Origin: Burhinus oedicnemus
Taxonomy: Eukaryota; Chordata; Aves; Charadriiformes; Burhinidae
Length of the DNA: 64,000 nucleotides
Assembly: GCA_008921705.1 (NCBI GenBank)
Contig: VFFE01007081.1
Span: 1,665,011 to 1,729,010, forward strand
Direction of reading: 5' to 3'
Positions 12,801 to 26,341 of this stretch are shown in pieces. Within the stretch, counting starts at the first letter, position 1; each line of letters starts with the position of its first letter. Made by a program: the position numbers and the translations under genes. The notes beneath the pieces were generated by a model, which was given only the letters and a program-made list of their open reading frames with translations, searched no databases and was not told the origin of the DNA.

Positions 12801-14247
12801 TGAAGTGCCAGAAACATCTGTGTGCATTTCTAAGTGGGCCCCCAGTTTCACACTGCATTACTGTGAGAGTCAACTGTCAGCTCTAAGATAGCAGCTAGAC
12901 GCATGCACATACTCTGGGCTATTCAACAGACTTCAGACAATTACAGCATTAATCTCTGTGTCAAAGGTGGAAAAAAAATTAAATAAAACGATCAAAATTG
13001 ATGCAGTACTCTCCCTGGTGGAGGCTGGCTCTAATGGACTGTCAGAGGCACACTCTGGTGTGGAACTGTGTGTGGCAGACCTGGGAGATGCTTGCCACAC
13101 AACGGGCTATTACACAAATGTTACCAGAGGAGCAGTTTCAAACGGCCCTGAAAAAAAAATAAAAAAATCAATGATCTAGAAAAACAGAGTTGAAGAAATG
13201 ATGATAAGACTGTAAGAGTCCTGAAGGAATTGAGGGCTCTGACCCTCAGAGGATTTTAACTAAATGGCTACTTAGTTGATTGGATTTACTTGGGGACAGA
13301 GGGGTGGAGGGGCAGGGAGGAAAAAGCTTAAATGAAGCTGGATGGAGAAAAGATTCTCTAATAGGTCAGACTGAACAATAGTAAGAGCTTTATTATAGTC
13401 TTGTTAAAATTCCCCCAGCTGAACAGTTACTCAGTTACTGTGTTAAGATCCCACTATAACATGTTCCTAAGGGGGTTTTTCAGTCTCAGAGGTTGTATCC
13501 ATGCCATAGTAGAAACAAGTCAGTAGTTCTCCAGCTTTTATGTCAAGGGGAGACTATGAACTCCTTCCTTGTGAGACATAGCAGAGGTGCACAGAGCTCA
13601 TCAGCCCAATGTGAGCCAGGTACAGACCTTTTAGATCAGACCTCCACCTGCTTTTTCATCCAGGCCGTAGAGCGTGTCTTTAATTTCTTGCTCTTGCCTA
13701 CGTACAGCCAATTTGCTTCTTTTTTCTGCTATTAAAATGCCACTCCTTGGTTTTCCTTCACTGGATGGCATGTGTCTGTGAGTATTCCCAGCAGCTCTTG
13801 GATCTTGCTTTTTAAATCTGCTACTAAGAACTACTGCTTTGTATTATTGTGAATATATTCCACTGCTCCAAACATCAGAGTCTCCCTCCTCCCCTCTCAT
13901 CCTCTAAACACTTTGCTTTGGCTGTAGCTCAAGATCATTCTGATCTTACAGTAGGGCACTTCAGCTTAACTGATGGCTCTCCAGCTTCAATGACCTTTTG
14001 CTTTCTCCAGCCAGGAAAATATGTGGTAGAATCCCAAGAGTCTGTGATTGACTGCACACGCAGCAAGACATTACTAAAGGAGTACTTATTGCTGTACTTC
14101 ATACATTGCATACAGGCAGATTCATGCAACTGTCATACTAGGTCTAGTATGACATCTAACTACATGGTTAAATGTTTCTATACAAATGCAAAGATGAAAT
14201 GTAGTGCAAAGGACAGTGTCAGATGAAAATGTGTCAGCAGATGGCAA

Positions 14248-14262
14248 GCTGCTGCTGCTGCT
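14248..14262. repeat. (GCT)5 microsatellite
   Basis: Five perfect GCT units are followed by a degraded CTACTAGTACTACT stretch. It lies in no supported reading frame. Confidence 0.85.
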
Positions 14263-14663
14263 ACTAGTACTACTGGTTTATTTGTTTCCATAGCAAAATG
14301 TGTGTAGCAAAAAATATCCTCAGCCAACTGAGTACACAGCAAGCCTTGGGGGTGGGCGGGAAGGCGGGAAGAAGTCTTTATCAGTGATTTGCAAGAAAGA
14401 TCATTTCTGTCATGCAATTTCTGATATCACAGATTTGATGAAACTGTTCTTCATGGAAGAGGCTCTTAGGTCAGACCAGGTCCCTAGCTTGGTGTTGCAG
14501 GAATCTTGTTAGATGACACATCTGTTTGGGACTTTCTCCTCCTGAGAACTGATTCCCATGACTTAGCTGTCTGAGGATTACTAGTGACGCCTCCAGACGA
14601 ATAAAATGCATCTTCTTCCAGAATGCCACGTGGATTCTTTGGGGCACCTTTTTACCTCTTTAG

Positions 14664-14748
14664 AGTGTCAAAATGGCTGAACTTACCATATGATATCAGC
14701 AGAGGATTTCTGTTCATCTCCATCTTTTTCTTAAGAAGGAAGACTCAG
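14664..14748 (+). other. Candidate 85-bp exon
   Basis: The acceptor has a strong pyrimidine tract (CCTTTTTACCTCTTTAG, ending 14663). The donor CAG|GTAAGT at 14748/14749 is a perfect consensus. An ATG in good context (CAAAATGG) is followed by a stop five codons later, so any transcript would be non-coding here. A second AG after another pyrimidine tract at 14735 would give a 13-nt micro-exon with the same donor. Confidence 0.17.
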
Positions 14749-16393
14749 GTAAGTGTAGATGATTTAGAAACCAAAGAATCATGATGAAAGCTTTTCTTTG
14801 TAGCTTTGTAGCTTACTTTTCCTTGGGAGTCTAGCTTGTTCAGAAAGGTCTCTGCTTTTGCTTCAAGCTCAGATAGGAACTTCATTTTAAGAAAGTAAAA
14901 CAGGATCCAAATGTAGAACATCTCTGATCCATTTATTATCCTGCTGTCATAAAGTGTCATGCTCAGCACCACAGAGCAGTTCCCAGCAGACCTCACTCAG
15001 GGTTCTGGTTCTACCTCCACCCACAGACACCAGTTGTTAAGGGCAATGCCAGCCTGCTGCTTAGGAGGAACCTATTTAAATTGCTTTGCAAATATGGAAA
15101 TTAAAAATAATTTCATATAGAATTTTCACTTAAAAAAAAAAAAAATTAGTTCCTAATTTTGTTGGGATTGTTTTTAGTCTTTGGCGTTTTTCAACAGCTG
15201 GATTCATGATGTATTTTCATACAGAGACTGACTGACAGAAGTGCAACCCAAGCACACCTGCTTTGAGCAGTATTTGCACCTTGCCTCTGTATTCCTACTT
15301 GATACTCACCCACTGCATCTAACAATATTTAAAAGCCTTGATTTTGCAGACATTTATGTGTGCTCTTAATTTACTCACATAAGTAGTCTGTCCTTCAGAA
15401 AGGTGTTTTCTTATGCTTAAAAAAAGCTTTTAAAGGCTAATCTTAAATAAGTAGCAGGATCCTTTTTCAGTGTAGGAGCGTGCTATGCATTTAGTAAAAG
15501 CTGCTGAATCTTCCACGTGTTTGAAAGTAAGGCCTTTATTTTTTATTAGCGTAAAAAGGTTGTCTTCTGTGAGTTGATAGTTTTCTTCAAAAATTTGGAC
15601 ACATTTGCTAGATGAGGACATAACACTGGAAGCTTGGGAGGTGGGGGCCTGTTTGGGATGGGATAGAATGAATAAACCTGCAAAGGACATCCTCGTCTCC
15701 CACAGACATGGAGGAGTGAAAATTCTGGGGTCAGAAAGAGACCATATGGCAGAAATCATCAAAAATGTTTCTACATTAAGGATGCATTAAAACAGGCTGA
15801 TGTTAACCCATGATGAATTACAGCAGTATTAAATGTTGCAACCAACTGAAAGAGAGCATTGGCATAAACATTAAATCTGCAAATACTAGGAAACAGAAAT
15901 CAGTTGCAGATTGTTAGGACAGGTGTTATCTCAACCCTGTCTCAATAACAGAACTACAATTTTTTTATTATCAGGAGGAATACAGAAGTTTTACAAAGAG
16001 GAGGATGGAAGTTGAGTATTTTGTACAAACTTCTGTTGTGTTGACTTTAGATTTCTCTCTCGCCTGCAGTTTGTGTGGGACTTGGGTGAATGTATGAACT
16101 GGTGCTTCTGATGGGATTATATGCACAGGAGTAGTTAAAGGCTCCACAGAAGCCCTGCCTGTATCTCACCCAGGTCTGAGGTGCTTTCAATCCACTCACC
16201 AGGAGGCTCCAGTGTGATTTTTGCTGTGTTTCTTAGGTCTAATCTGCAGGGTGTATTGAACTCCTGTCTCTCACAAAGGCAGGGCAGGGTTAATGTCAGC
16301 TTGGGAAAGAGAGAGGAATCCATCTTCCACTGAGTTCCTGCTGATGTTACAAATGCCTACAACTTTGCGGAAAAAAATAATCATCTTCAAAAA

Positions 16394-18884
16394 CATAGAA
16401 TCATAGAATCGTTTAGGTTGGAAAAGACCTTTAAGATCATCTAGTCCAACCATTGACCCTACTCTACCAGGTCCGCCACTAAACCATGTCTCTAAGCACC
16501 ACATCTACACGACTTCTAAACACATCTAGGGATGGTGACTCAACCACCTCCCTGGGCAGCCTGTCTCAATGTTTGATCACTCTTCCAGTGAAAATTTTTT
16601 TCCTAATGTCCAGCCTAAACCTCCCCTGGCACAACTTGAACCCGTTTCCTCTTGTCCTATCGCCAGTTACTTGGGAGAAGAGACCAGCGTCCATCTCACT
16701 ACAACCTCCTTTCAGGTAGTTGTAGAGAGCAATAAGGTCTCCCCTCAGCCTTCTCTTCTCCAGACTAAACAATCCTAATTCCTTCAGCCGCTCCTCATCA
16801 GACATGTTCTCCAGACTCCTCACCAGCTTTGTTGCCCTTCTCTGGGCACGCTCCAGCACCTCAATATCCCTCCTATACTGTGGCGCCCAAAACTGAACAC
16901 AGTACTCAAGCTGCGGCCTCACCAGCGCTGAGTACAGGGGCACGATCACTTCCCTACTCCTGCTGGCCACACTGTTCTTGATACAGGCCAAGATGCCATT
17001 GGCCTTCTTGGCTACCTGGGTACACTGCTGGCTCATGTTTAGCCGGCTGTCCACCAGGACCCCCAGATCCTTTTCTGCCAGGCAGCTTTCCAGCCACTCC
17101 TCCCCAAGCCTGTAGCATTGCCTGGGGTTGTTGGGACCGAAGTGCAGGACCCGGCACTTGGCCTTGTTAAATCTCATGCAGTTGGCTTGACCCCATTGAT
17201 CCAGTCTGTCCAGATCTCTCTGCAGAGCCTTCCTACCCTCAAGCAGATCAACGCTGCCGTTTAATTTGGTGTCATCTGCAAACTTACTGAGGGTACACTC
17301 AATCCCCTCGTCCAGATCATCAATAAAGATATTAAACAAGGCTGGCCCCAAAACTGAGCCCTGAGGAACACCACTTGAGACCTGCCGCCAGCTGGATTTA
17401 ACGCCATTCATCACAACTCTCTGGGCTCAGTCATCCAGCCAGTTTTTAACCCAGTGAAGAGTACACCTGTCTAAGCCATGGGCTGCCAGTTTCTCTAGCA
17501 GAATGCTGTGGGAGACTGTGTCAAAGGCCTTACTAAGGTCCAGGTAGACAACATCCACAGCCTTTCCTTCATCCACCAGGCGGGTCACCTAGTCGTAAAA
17601 GGAGATGGTCAAACAGGACCTGCCTTTCATGAACCCATGCTGGCTGGGCCTGATCCCCTGGTTGTCTTTCACATGCTGCATGAGTGCACTCAGGATGATC
17701 CATTCCATGATCTTTCCTGGTACTGAGGTCAGGCTGCCAGGCCTATAATTGCTTGGATCCTCCTTCCAGCCCTTCTTGTAGATGGGTGTCACATTGGCAA
17801 GCCTCCAGTCATCTGGGACCTCCCCTGTTGACCAAGACTGCTGATAAATGATGGAGAGTGGCTTGGCAAGCTCCTCCGCCAGCTCCCTCAGCACTCTCAG
17901 GTGGATCCCATCTGGGCCCATAGACTTGTGGCTGTCCAGCTGGCATAGCAGGTCACTAACTGTTTCCTCTTGGATTACGGGGGGATTATTCTGTTCTTCA
18001 TCCCTGTGTTCCAGCTCAGGGGGCTGAATACCCTGAGGATGACTGGTCTTACTATTAAAGACTGAGGCAAAGAAGGCATTAAGTACCTCAGCCTTGTCCT
18101 CATCCTTGTTGACAATCTTCCCCTCAGCATCCAATAAGGGGTGGAGATTCTCCCTGGCGCTCTTTTTGTTGTTAATGTATTTGTGAAAAACATTTTTGTT
18201 ATCTCTTACGACAGTGGCCAGATTAAATTCTAGCTGTTCTTTCGCCTTTCTGATGTTTTTTCTGCATGACCTAACTAGATCTCTATACTCTTCCAAAGGT
18301 GGTAAACTCTCCTTTTTTTCCTGAGTCCCAGCAAGAGGTCCCTGTTCAGCCAGGCTGGTCGTCTTCCCCGCCGGTTCATCTTACGACACATGGGGACAGC
18401 CTGCTCCTGCGCCTCTAAGACTTCCTTCTTGAAGAATGTCCAGCCTTCCTGGACCCCTTTGCCCTTCAGAACTGTCTCCCAAGGGACTCTCTCAACAGGT
18501 GTCCTGAAAAGGCTGAAGTCTGCCATCCGGAAGTCCATGGTAGTGGTTTTGCTGACGCCCTTCCTTACTTCACCAAGAATTGAGAACTCTATCATTTCAT
18601 GGTCGCCAAGCCCAAGACAGCCTCTGACCACCACATCACTCACCAGATCTTCTCTATTTGTGAGCAGCAGGTCTAGCAAGGCACCTCCCCTGGTAGGCTC
18701 ATTTACCAGTTGTGTCAGGAAGTTATCTTCCACACACTCCAGGAATCACCTAGACTGTTTCCTCTCTGCTGTGTTGTATTTCCAGCAGATGTCTGGTAAG
18801 TTGAAGTCTCCCACTAGGACAGGGGCTGGGGACTGTGAGACTTCCGCCAGCCGCTTGTAGAATGCTTCGTCTATTTGTCTAAAT
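16394..18884 (-). mobile_element. CR1 LINE, 2.5 kb, 5'-truncated in the endonuclease region
   Basis: This is the longest CR1 in the window. The 3' end, at the left on the + strand, carries two perfect 8-bp units (CATAGAAT read from the + strand). It is followed by the diagnostic block AGACCTTTAAGATCATCTAG. Moving right come the ORF2 C-terminus, the reverse transcriptase and the end of the endonuclease domain. Homology stops near 18884, a few codons before DEAFYKRLAEV, so ORF1 and most of the endonuclease are missing. Truncation at the 5' end is normal for CR1 insertion. GC content is clearly higher than in the flanks. Confidence 0.96.
16566..18884 (-). pseudogene. CR1 ORF2 remnant (endonuclease C-terminus and reverse transcriptase)
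   Basis: In protein order, the frame starts with the endonuclease end (PVLVGDFNLPDICW, with the conserved GDFN). A linker follows, then the reverse transcriptase. Visible RT landmarks are LANVTPIYKKG, the motif A block YLDLSKAFDT (catalytic Asp codon at 17538-17540), the [12 protein letters not shown] block and motif C FADD at 17271-17282. Both catalytic motifs are intact. The frame is broken in four places. There are TGA at 18746-18748, a small deletion with frameshift near 18290-18300, TAG at 17589-17591 and TGA at 17427-17429. The frame itself is the same from 18296 to 16566. An intact element would supply nicking and target-primed reverse transcription; this copy cannot make the enzyme. 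Confidence 0.93.
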
Positions 18885-19360
18885 AAAAGGGGAGGAACAT
18901 AAAAAGACAGGAGGATGAATACATCAGCATTATTAACAGCTATGTTAGTCTTAGAGAGCTCAAGGAAAGATTTGCACTTTACACAGATGTAAAAATTTAA
19001 AGAAAAAAAATATGTGGTTTTAATAATATCCTCCATTTTAGAGGAACCACTGGTGCTATAGCTAAGTATGCTTAGTAACTTGGAACATTCCTCAATTACA
19101 TATTTATCTACTGTAGATTAGTTACTTAAATAATTACACATCAAGTAACATTTGTGAGTTTAGAGAGGCAGCAGAATCTGGTGCCTGCAAGTAAATCTCC
19201 TTTGTGTGACTGGAAACTAAAGGATTGAAAGATGAGCCTTTTCTCAATGAGTACAATTGGAATTTCTGACTGTACTGCTGCTCAGCCTACACCTTGATAA
19301 AAGGTGGGTTTGCTGTGCTGTTGTTGGTGTATAAAATCCCTAGAAGATGTTCTGGGTTTA
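18885..19360. other. Unique AT-rich spacer between two CR1 copies
   Basis: 476 bp of AT-rich sequence separates two minus-strand CR1 insertions. No CR1 homology is seen in it, so the two are best read as independent insertions rather than one interrupted copy. Confidence 0.5.
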
Positions 19361-19919
19361 GAATCATAGAATGGTTTAGGTTGGAAGGGACCTTAAAGAT
19401 TATCTAGTTCCAACCCCCCTGCCATGGGCAGGGGCACCTCCCACTAGACCTGGCTGCTCAAAGCCCCATCCAACCTGGCCTTGAACACTTAAGGGATGGG
19501 GCATCCACAACTTCCCTGGGCAACATGTTCCAGTACCTCACCACCCTCAGAGTAAAGAATTTCTTCCTGATATCTAATCTAAATCTACCCTCTTCCAGTT
19601 TGAAGCCATTACCCTTCATCCTATCAATGCATGCCCTTGTAAAAAGTCCCTCTCCAGCTTTCTTGTAGGTGCCCTTCAGATACTGGGAGGCTGCTATAAT
19701 GTCTCCCTGGAGCCTCCTCTTCTCTAGGCTGAACAACCCCAACTCTCTCAGCCTGTCCTCATAGCAGAGATGCTCTAATCCTCTGATCATCTTCGTGGCC
19801 CTCTTCTGGACCCGCTCCAACAGGTCCATGTCCTTCTTATGTTGGGGTCTCCAGAGCTGGATGTAGTATTGCAGGTGGGGTCTCACAAGAGTGGAGTAGA
19901 GGGGCAGAATCACCTCCAA
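19361..19919 (-). mobile_element. CR1 LINE, 5'-truncated 3' end
   Basis: The 3' end at the left edge shows one clean 8-bp tail unit (GAATCATAGAAT on the + strand), then GGTTGGAAGGGACCTT and CCAACCCCCCTGCCATGGGC. The remaining ORF2 fragment at 19458-19919 reads open for 153 codons. It includes [39 protein letters not shown] and [13 protein letters not shown]. Truncation falls just after the EVILPLYS block. The 3' UTR wording differs from the copies at 5988 and 40437, so it belongs to another CR1 subfamily. Confidence 0.95.
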
Positions 19920-22900
19920 GCTGTTTAGACAGCTTGCTTTGAATATTCATTCACTGAATTCATATAAATTCAGATGATGGTTGTCACACTGTTTAGAAAA
20001 CAGACTGGAAAATTATTTCCATAGTTCTAGTAATGGTTAACCTTCAGCAGAAGAATAGCAGAGGGACCAATGGAGTTGTAGTACATTTTTTAGATTTTCC
20101 ATTTTTACCGTGCCTTGTAGCTTATTCTATTTAAGTACTTCTTAGCTTGTAATATATAGGGAGTGTTATACTTAAGAATTGGTCTTTTACCCAGTTTGAA
20201 GTTACTGAGCAATTTTTAGAGCATATTCTGCTAAATAAAGGATACCAGCACAAATATATTCTCCTTTTCATTACTTTTTAAAAAGTAAAGTCAGCATGAC
20301 TGAATTTCTGGTTATAAACTGAAACTCAGAATTTTGAGATGAATCCAGAAGTTCTTGGATTTGTGGTATGAAAAGAAGCACCAATCTGCCTTCTTAGGGG
20401 CAAAAAAAGTAGTTTCATTCTGTTGGCTATTTTTTGGTGTTTAAAATATTTGTGAGATTGTGTAATGTTTAAATATGGTGGAAAGGTTTGGAAAAATATT
20501 TGAGTTATCCTGTTATCATTGACAAGTTGAATTTTTACACATTTAGTTTTGATCCTGGCTATAATCACTTTGCCTAAAGGCTTTTTACTAAAGCCTCTTC
20601 TGCAACAAAGTCATTTCAGGTAATTTTTTCTTTTAATGTAAATTTATCAGGATGTAGCTCTACAATTATCAAAGTGACATTTATACAAATCATTTCCTTG
20701 CATAATCTTAACAGCAGCACTATGAAATTGTTCATTTCTTTTTAAAATATATCACGTTTATAAAATTCTTATTCCTAAAATTATTAGTAGAAATTTTCCT
20801 GTGTTTGCTTTAGTGTTTTGTTGAATGCAGATGGACCACTATATTGAGAATTAGTTTATAAGACTTGTAAATATAAGGATGAAGTCTGTGAATTTAAATA
20901 CTGATATAGGAATTAAGCTTTCCTTCAACAAAGACAGTTCCTGATAGTTCTTTTGGAAATGCTGCAATCTGTTAAAGCTGAAAAGACATTAAAATACACA
21001 TATTAAATATGTATTAGATAATTCTTAAGCCTGAAATATGCAAATGTTGGAGCCTGTAATTGCATTTTTTGTTTTTCCTGAAGTGTCTATTGATTTTTTT
21101 GATGACACCAAATTTTCCTCTTCTGATCTTTTAACACTTAAAAAAACCCAAACCAAACCAAAAAAAAATAGAGCCGTGCCAGGTTTAGTTGCATTATCGT
21201 CGAATCCACAGTGAATTGCTCTGTTGAACTACTGACTCACCTCACCTTCAGTATTTATAAAGTACATTTGGTACATCTTAGATATTAAGGGAAGTAAATA
21301 GCTATATAAAACCAATTTCCAGTCAAATGCCATTTGAGAATTTGGAGTAAATATTGCATTATTGTATGCACTATCATTTATTATTTACGTGGAATAAAAA
21401 TAAGACTTTGACCTTCAGTGATTCAGTTGTTTTCTAGGATACAATGAAGGTTTTACTAAATGTAATTTAATGTTCTGGAACATGGGTAAAAAGATGTGCA
21501 GATACAGACTGCAAGGAAAACATTAATTATCTTAAATTTAATTACAGAAAAGACCATGATGAGAATACATAAAAACGCTTGAAATGCAGCCAAAACATTT
21601 TCTAAAGAACATTAAAATGATTGCTGTTTACTAATCGCAGATGTAGACACAAAGCTGCGGTGAGAAAGATGTTTAAATTTCACCTAGGTGGGTAGCAGTA
21701 GAGAATCGGGGCCAGATGTGAAGAAATCTGGAACCTTAGCCTTTTAAAAGAGTAATTTGTCTCAGGCTGAGGCAGAGCCTTCCCGGTTAGCTCCGAACCG
21801 TGCCAGCTGGACAGGTCGGCAGCCCCTGTAAATGACAGATGTCTCCACACAGACTTCCTCATCCCTAAGTACCGACGCACACAAATTGCATGATCTTTGT
21901 GAGGAGTCCTGCAGCTTTCAGTGGTCTCCTTTCGTGTTTAACGTAGAGTCTGAAGATTACAGGCAGGAAAGAAGTAATGGGACGTGACAGCAGCAAGTAA
22001 CTACTTGGTAATTGCAGGTGTTTAAGGATTACTGTCTCATACATGCAGCTGGGAGCTTCCTTCATTGTGGCAAAGATGGAAAGTTTCACAATCCTGCACT
22101 TTCAGACAAGAAATGTGTGTTAGCCAGGGATGAAGCAGAAAAGTCTGTTTATTGGAAGAATTGCTCGTGACTATTATTTTTCATCTGAGCACTCAGACTC
22201 CCAGTTCCTGTGAAAGTACTGCTGATTTCTGACAAGCCTCGTTTTCGTGTTTTATGCCAAGCTGAATGTTGGCTGTTCAGCCAAGCTGAATCCCGGAAAG
22301 CTAATTTTTGTTCCTATTAAATGTAATATTTGAGATTTAGATAATTAAATAAATTCAAACAAGCATTACAACATGCAAAATTATTGCTTCCTTCAGAATT
22401 GTTTGAGCTTTTTCCAGCTTTGCTTAGACTGCTCCCTTCTCCCCCCTTCCTCCAAGGAAACAAAGTGTAGGCGATTGGGCTGGCTGTTTGGCTGGCTGGC
22501 TTCCAGTTCTTCGCCTTAGTTTGAGGTGAATAGGCAGAAAAGACAACAAATAAAAATATCCACAGAGACACGCTAATGAAAATGGATCAGACTTCTCACT
22601 TCTCCTTAATATCCAGGTGGTTTGCGTGAACCTTTATATTCTGCAGAGTACTGCTAGGAAATCTGAAAGTAAACTTCCCAAATCTGAAGGTAAGAAAAAT
22701 ACAAATCTCAAGGCAAGACAAAGGATAAATCTTTAGGTAAGACAAGGGCCCAGGACATTCTTCGTGAGCCTGCAGATGCTCTGTAGCATAGTTCTGGAAA
22801 GTGTCAGCTCCCTCATCCTGCCCCCATCCTTTTTTATCACCTTAATAAATGAATTTATGAATTACTCCACTGCCGATTAGCCTTAAAGTGAGAAGAGGAA

Positions 22901-25900
22901 AGAGGCCAGAGAATGCTGCGGGAGAGCAGGGGAGGACTGGAAAGGAAACAGAAGGGGCCAGGGGGGAGGCAGAGCGTGGGCTGAACGGGAACGCAGAGCA
23001 GTGCAGGTGAGCCTCGGCCCCGAGTCCTGCACACGCTTTCACTAACAGCGAGATCGGTCCTGTCGCTAACCTGCCCCCTGACTTCTGTTGAAAAAATGGA
23101 TTGAAGAGTAACAAGGAGTCCAAAACAGCACGCTGTATCCCACAGACCGCAATTAGAAGCCTCATGCAGCCTTGCCTATGGATTTGGCATGTGTTTGCAA
23201 GCCATTTTCGGGGAGGTTTTGTTCAGGGAGGTCACGGGCAGCAAGCACTGCGTGCTGGCATGGGACTGGCCCCTGTGCCCAGGCAGGGACAAAGGGAGCT
23301 AGGGGAGTGAAACAAGCACCCGGCAGAGCCCCGGGAAGGCTGCTGGGCCTGGCGTGATTGGGGAGAAAGGGTTCATTATATTTTAGGCAAATCGGAAAGC
23401 GCTGTGGCTCATAGACCTTACAGGCTGCGCAACAGATGGTGTTGTTTTGGCTGGCACAGGAGGCAGGTGTTAAAGCAACTTCCAGAGATAATGGAGCTGC
23501 AACCGGCAGAGTTGAAAAGAGTACAGAGAGTTACAGGGCATAACATATTTACATGAAGAACAGGAGAAGAGGGGCTTTGAAACTGAACTTGGACTTTGGA
23601 GGCAGCCACCTGACTTGTTCACTGCTCCTAGAAGGAAAGGAGATACGATGGCATGAGCTGCTTTGGGCTCCCACGGGAACGGTGTGAATTGCTGAAAATA
23701 TGTAACCTTGTCAGGGCTGAGACATTGTGGTTATCATCTTTTATTGCTAATGTTTTCCATCCCCATATATCACTGAAAGAAGAGATGTGCTGTCTGGGAG
23801 AAGTAAAAGTTGTGAAAAATGGGTGTAGATGGTCCCTGAGCACGGCAGTATTTATCCACCAGAGCGATCTGAGAGGAGAAAAAGTGTTCAGCCAGGGAAC
23901 GGATCTTCAGGCAGCAGAGGGTCTTCTCTTCAACGATGAATCCCAACCTGTCAGTTTCTGGGTTTTGTTTCTGTAGCTGAATTTCAGATTCACATTATAA
24001 ACCCTTGCTGGACACACCTCTGCTAAGCCACAAGTCCTGCTCCGATGGTGGGCCTGGCCCAGCCTCTCTGGTGCCTGCACTGCAGCTTCACCCCTCCGCT
24101 AGGGTGGCTAGCAGACTTGCTGGGCTGCGAGCCCTGGGGGCGGGTGCCCACATGGGGCCAGGCACTGTGTGGGGAGCCTGCTCTGGGACACGTGCCGGTT
24201 AGACCGTGCTCAGTCATTTGCTGCTGTGGCCACGTAGTGCTGGCTGGCGAATCCTACTGGCTTCCTCATTTAGTTAATGCTTGCTTCACTACAACTACTT
24301 GTACTGCAACCAGGGCAGACATACCTCGTATTCAAATGAAATTCCAGAGGCTTGTGGTACAGGCTTAATAACAGGGCAATATTAAACCTTATTAACTCTC
24401 TATTCATGTTAATTTGCCCCTTGGCAAAGACCTGCTACAGGTCTGCCCAGTTTATTTTGTGAGTGAGGCAAAATTTCCCATAAAGGAACACTTGAAATTA
24501 AAAAGAAAGGCTATCACACTGACTGTGCCAGAGCAAAGAAATGCTTGATGCACCTGCAGTTTTCTTGCAGGTCAAATACAGATATTGCTGCAACCTCATC
24601 AGGTCAAGCAAACCTTCAAAGTGCAGAGACCAGCAAGTGTGATGCACATACTGCTGTTCGTATGCACCCAGCTTCAGAACTCCTCACTGGCAGAATGACT
24701 TTTTAGGTATTGACTTTTTAGGTGTTTCTTTCAAGCTGTAATTTCAGGGGTTATTTCCTCTATTTCTTCTGTATCTTATTTTAGCTAGTTTTATTTCCAT
24801 TTCATTGTGACGTATTTCATCATTGTTACCGTGAAAGTAAATAGTAGCACAGTTGCTGTAATAGTTACAGTATACAGATAATTAAAATAGAAAAATATTA
24901 TTCTACTTGTTTCCTTTCACTAATTTAATGAAGAGTCATTGAACATCTCAAATGCCACTTACCATTTAAGATGTACTTCCTGACGGTGTTAGCTGCTCAC
25001 TTGGCAGATAGTATAAAGAAATACAAGCTGTGTGTCCTAGTTAGAAAACTGTAATAACGCCTGGGTTATTGCATTATGTGGATCCATTTCATCTAAGGAT
25101 TGGTTTGAATAGATTTTGCAAAGTATTTTAGACCTGTAAATCCCTAAAACTTTTTTTACAGATTTGTCTGTCACTTGATCTGTTCTTGAAAGTATGTATG
25201 GATTATAACTGGTGTACACAGATTAAAAGAATATCAAATAGTCTTCTTGGAAATATAATCTCTCAGTTTTCTAATTCAGACTGCTGAGGTTAGAACCGAG
25301 TGTTAGTTATGATCTGCCAGGAAGACTGATGGTCAAATTGCCTAAATAGGCAACTGGAAGTCTCCCTTTACAAAGAGAGCTACAAAGCTGCTCATTTTCC
25401 AGTGACTGAATGCTACAAATAGGTATTATTCTTGAAGTACAGTTCTAGATTTTAAGTGATTTAAGGACTTCACTTGCATTATGTCTAAATACAGCAGTGT
25501 TGTTATATCATCCATGTTAAAATAGGGGCAGTACAAATTACCTCCTAGGCATGTCTGTGGGAGAGCGAGCGATACAATACTTGCACTATCCCTGATCTGT
25601 GTGTATTGCTCTTGGCTGTAATGCTGCCTGGTAGCCTCAAACCCGTAACTTTCAGCATTTGAGGTTGACTTACTAAATGACAAAATAAACTCAACATCCA
25701 CCCCAGAAAAAAAAAAATATCTTGCATAAAAACATAAGGGGAAGAGTATTTAAAATCTCTTGCAGGGCAAAATACTTACAGATTTATTTTTTTTTTAAAT
25801 GCAGCCTGTATAAAAGCATAGGGGTTTATACTTTCTTTATCATTGTCTAATCAAGCAGATTTTCCCCTCTTTCAATTTGCATTTAATATAATGGGGGCTT

Positions 25901-26341
25901 TGAGAAACCTGCTGTAATTTAATTTGACATGTAGTTGGTATATGCTGCACAAATTTATAATATGTGGCACTTGAAACACATCAAAGGTCTCTGTCTTACT
26001 GAGTTTTGCTAGGCAAAGAGAGATGAAGAAAACAATCTCATCATGAGTCTTTGGAAAAGTCAATATGCATTCTTCCTTCCAAGTAGTGCATTTGTCTCGC
26101 CTGTTGGCCTAAGTTATCTGTGTTCTCAATAAAATGTGAGACTTTCCATGGCAGTTGGTGTGAAGTTAGCAAGGTGCGTAATTTCTTGGCGAGTATTATC
26201 AACAAGAGATTTGAATATAGAATTATACTGTTATTATCAATAGTGTAGAAAATTTGGATTGTTTTAATATTCAAGAATAGATTGGTCTCACTTTCCTTTA
26301 TTGCAGTTTGAACATATCACAGCATAATTCAGGTTTGAAGA
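19920..26341. other. Unique sequence, no gene seen
   Basis: The left two kilobases (19920-21650) are markedly AT-rich. GC-richer patches occur at 22880-23060, 23200-23360 and 24030-24210, but their CpG content does not look high enough for islands. No exon or repeat family is recognised. Confidence 0.45.

Larger units (their letters stand above)
6569..16393. other. Unique sequence with scattered exon-like segments
   Basis: This block of nearly 10 kb has no identifiable gene. It contains an ancient LINE remnant (7755-7960) and two splice-consensus candidates on the + strand (9687-9850, 14664-14748). Open frames of 164 codons at 7013-7507 (-) and 125 codons at 13849-14226 (+) resemble no family I know. 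Confidence 0.45.

Noticed and set aside
13849..14226. 125-codon + strand frame
   Set aside because: Low-complexity start, no splice or promoter context, no recognised motif.
19458..19919. 153-codon minus-strand frame as a host gene
   Set aside because: It is the CR1 ORF2 C-terminus, already covered by the transposon call.
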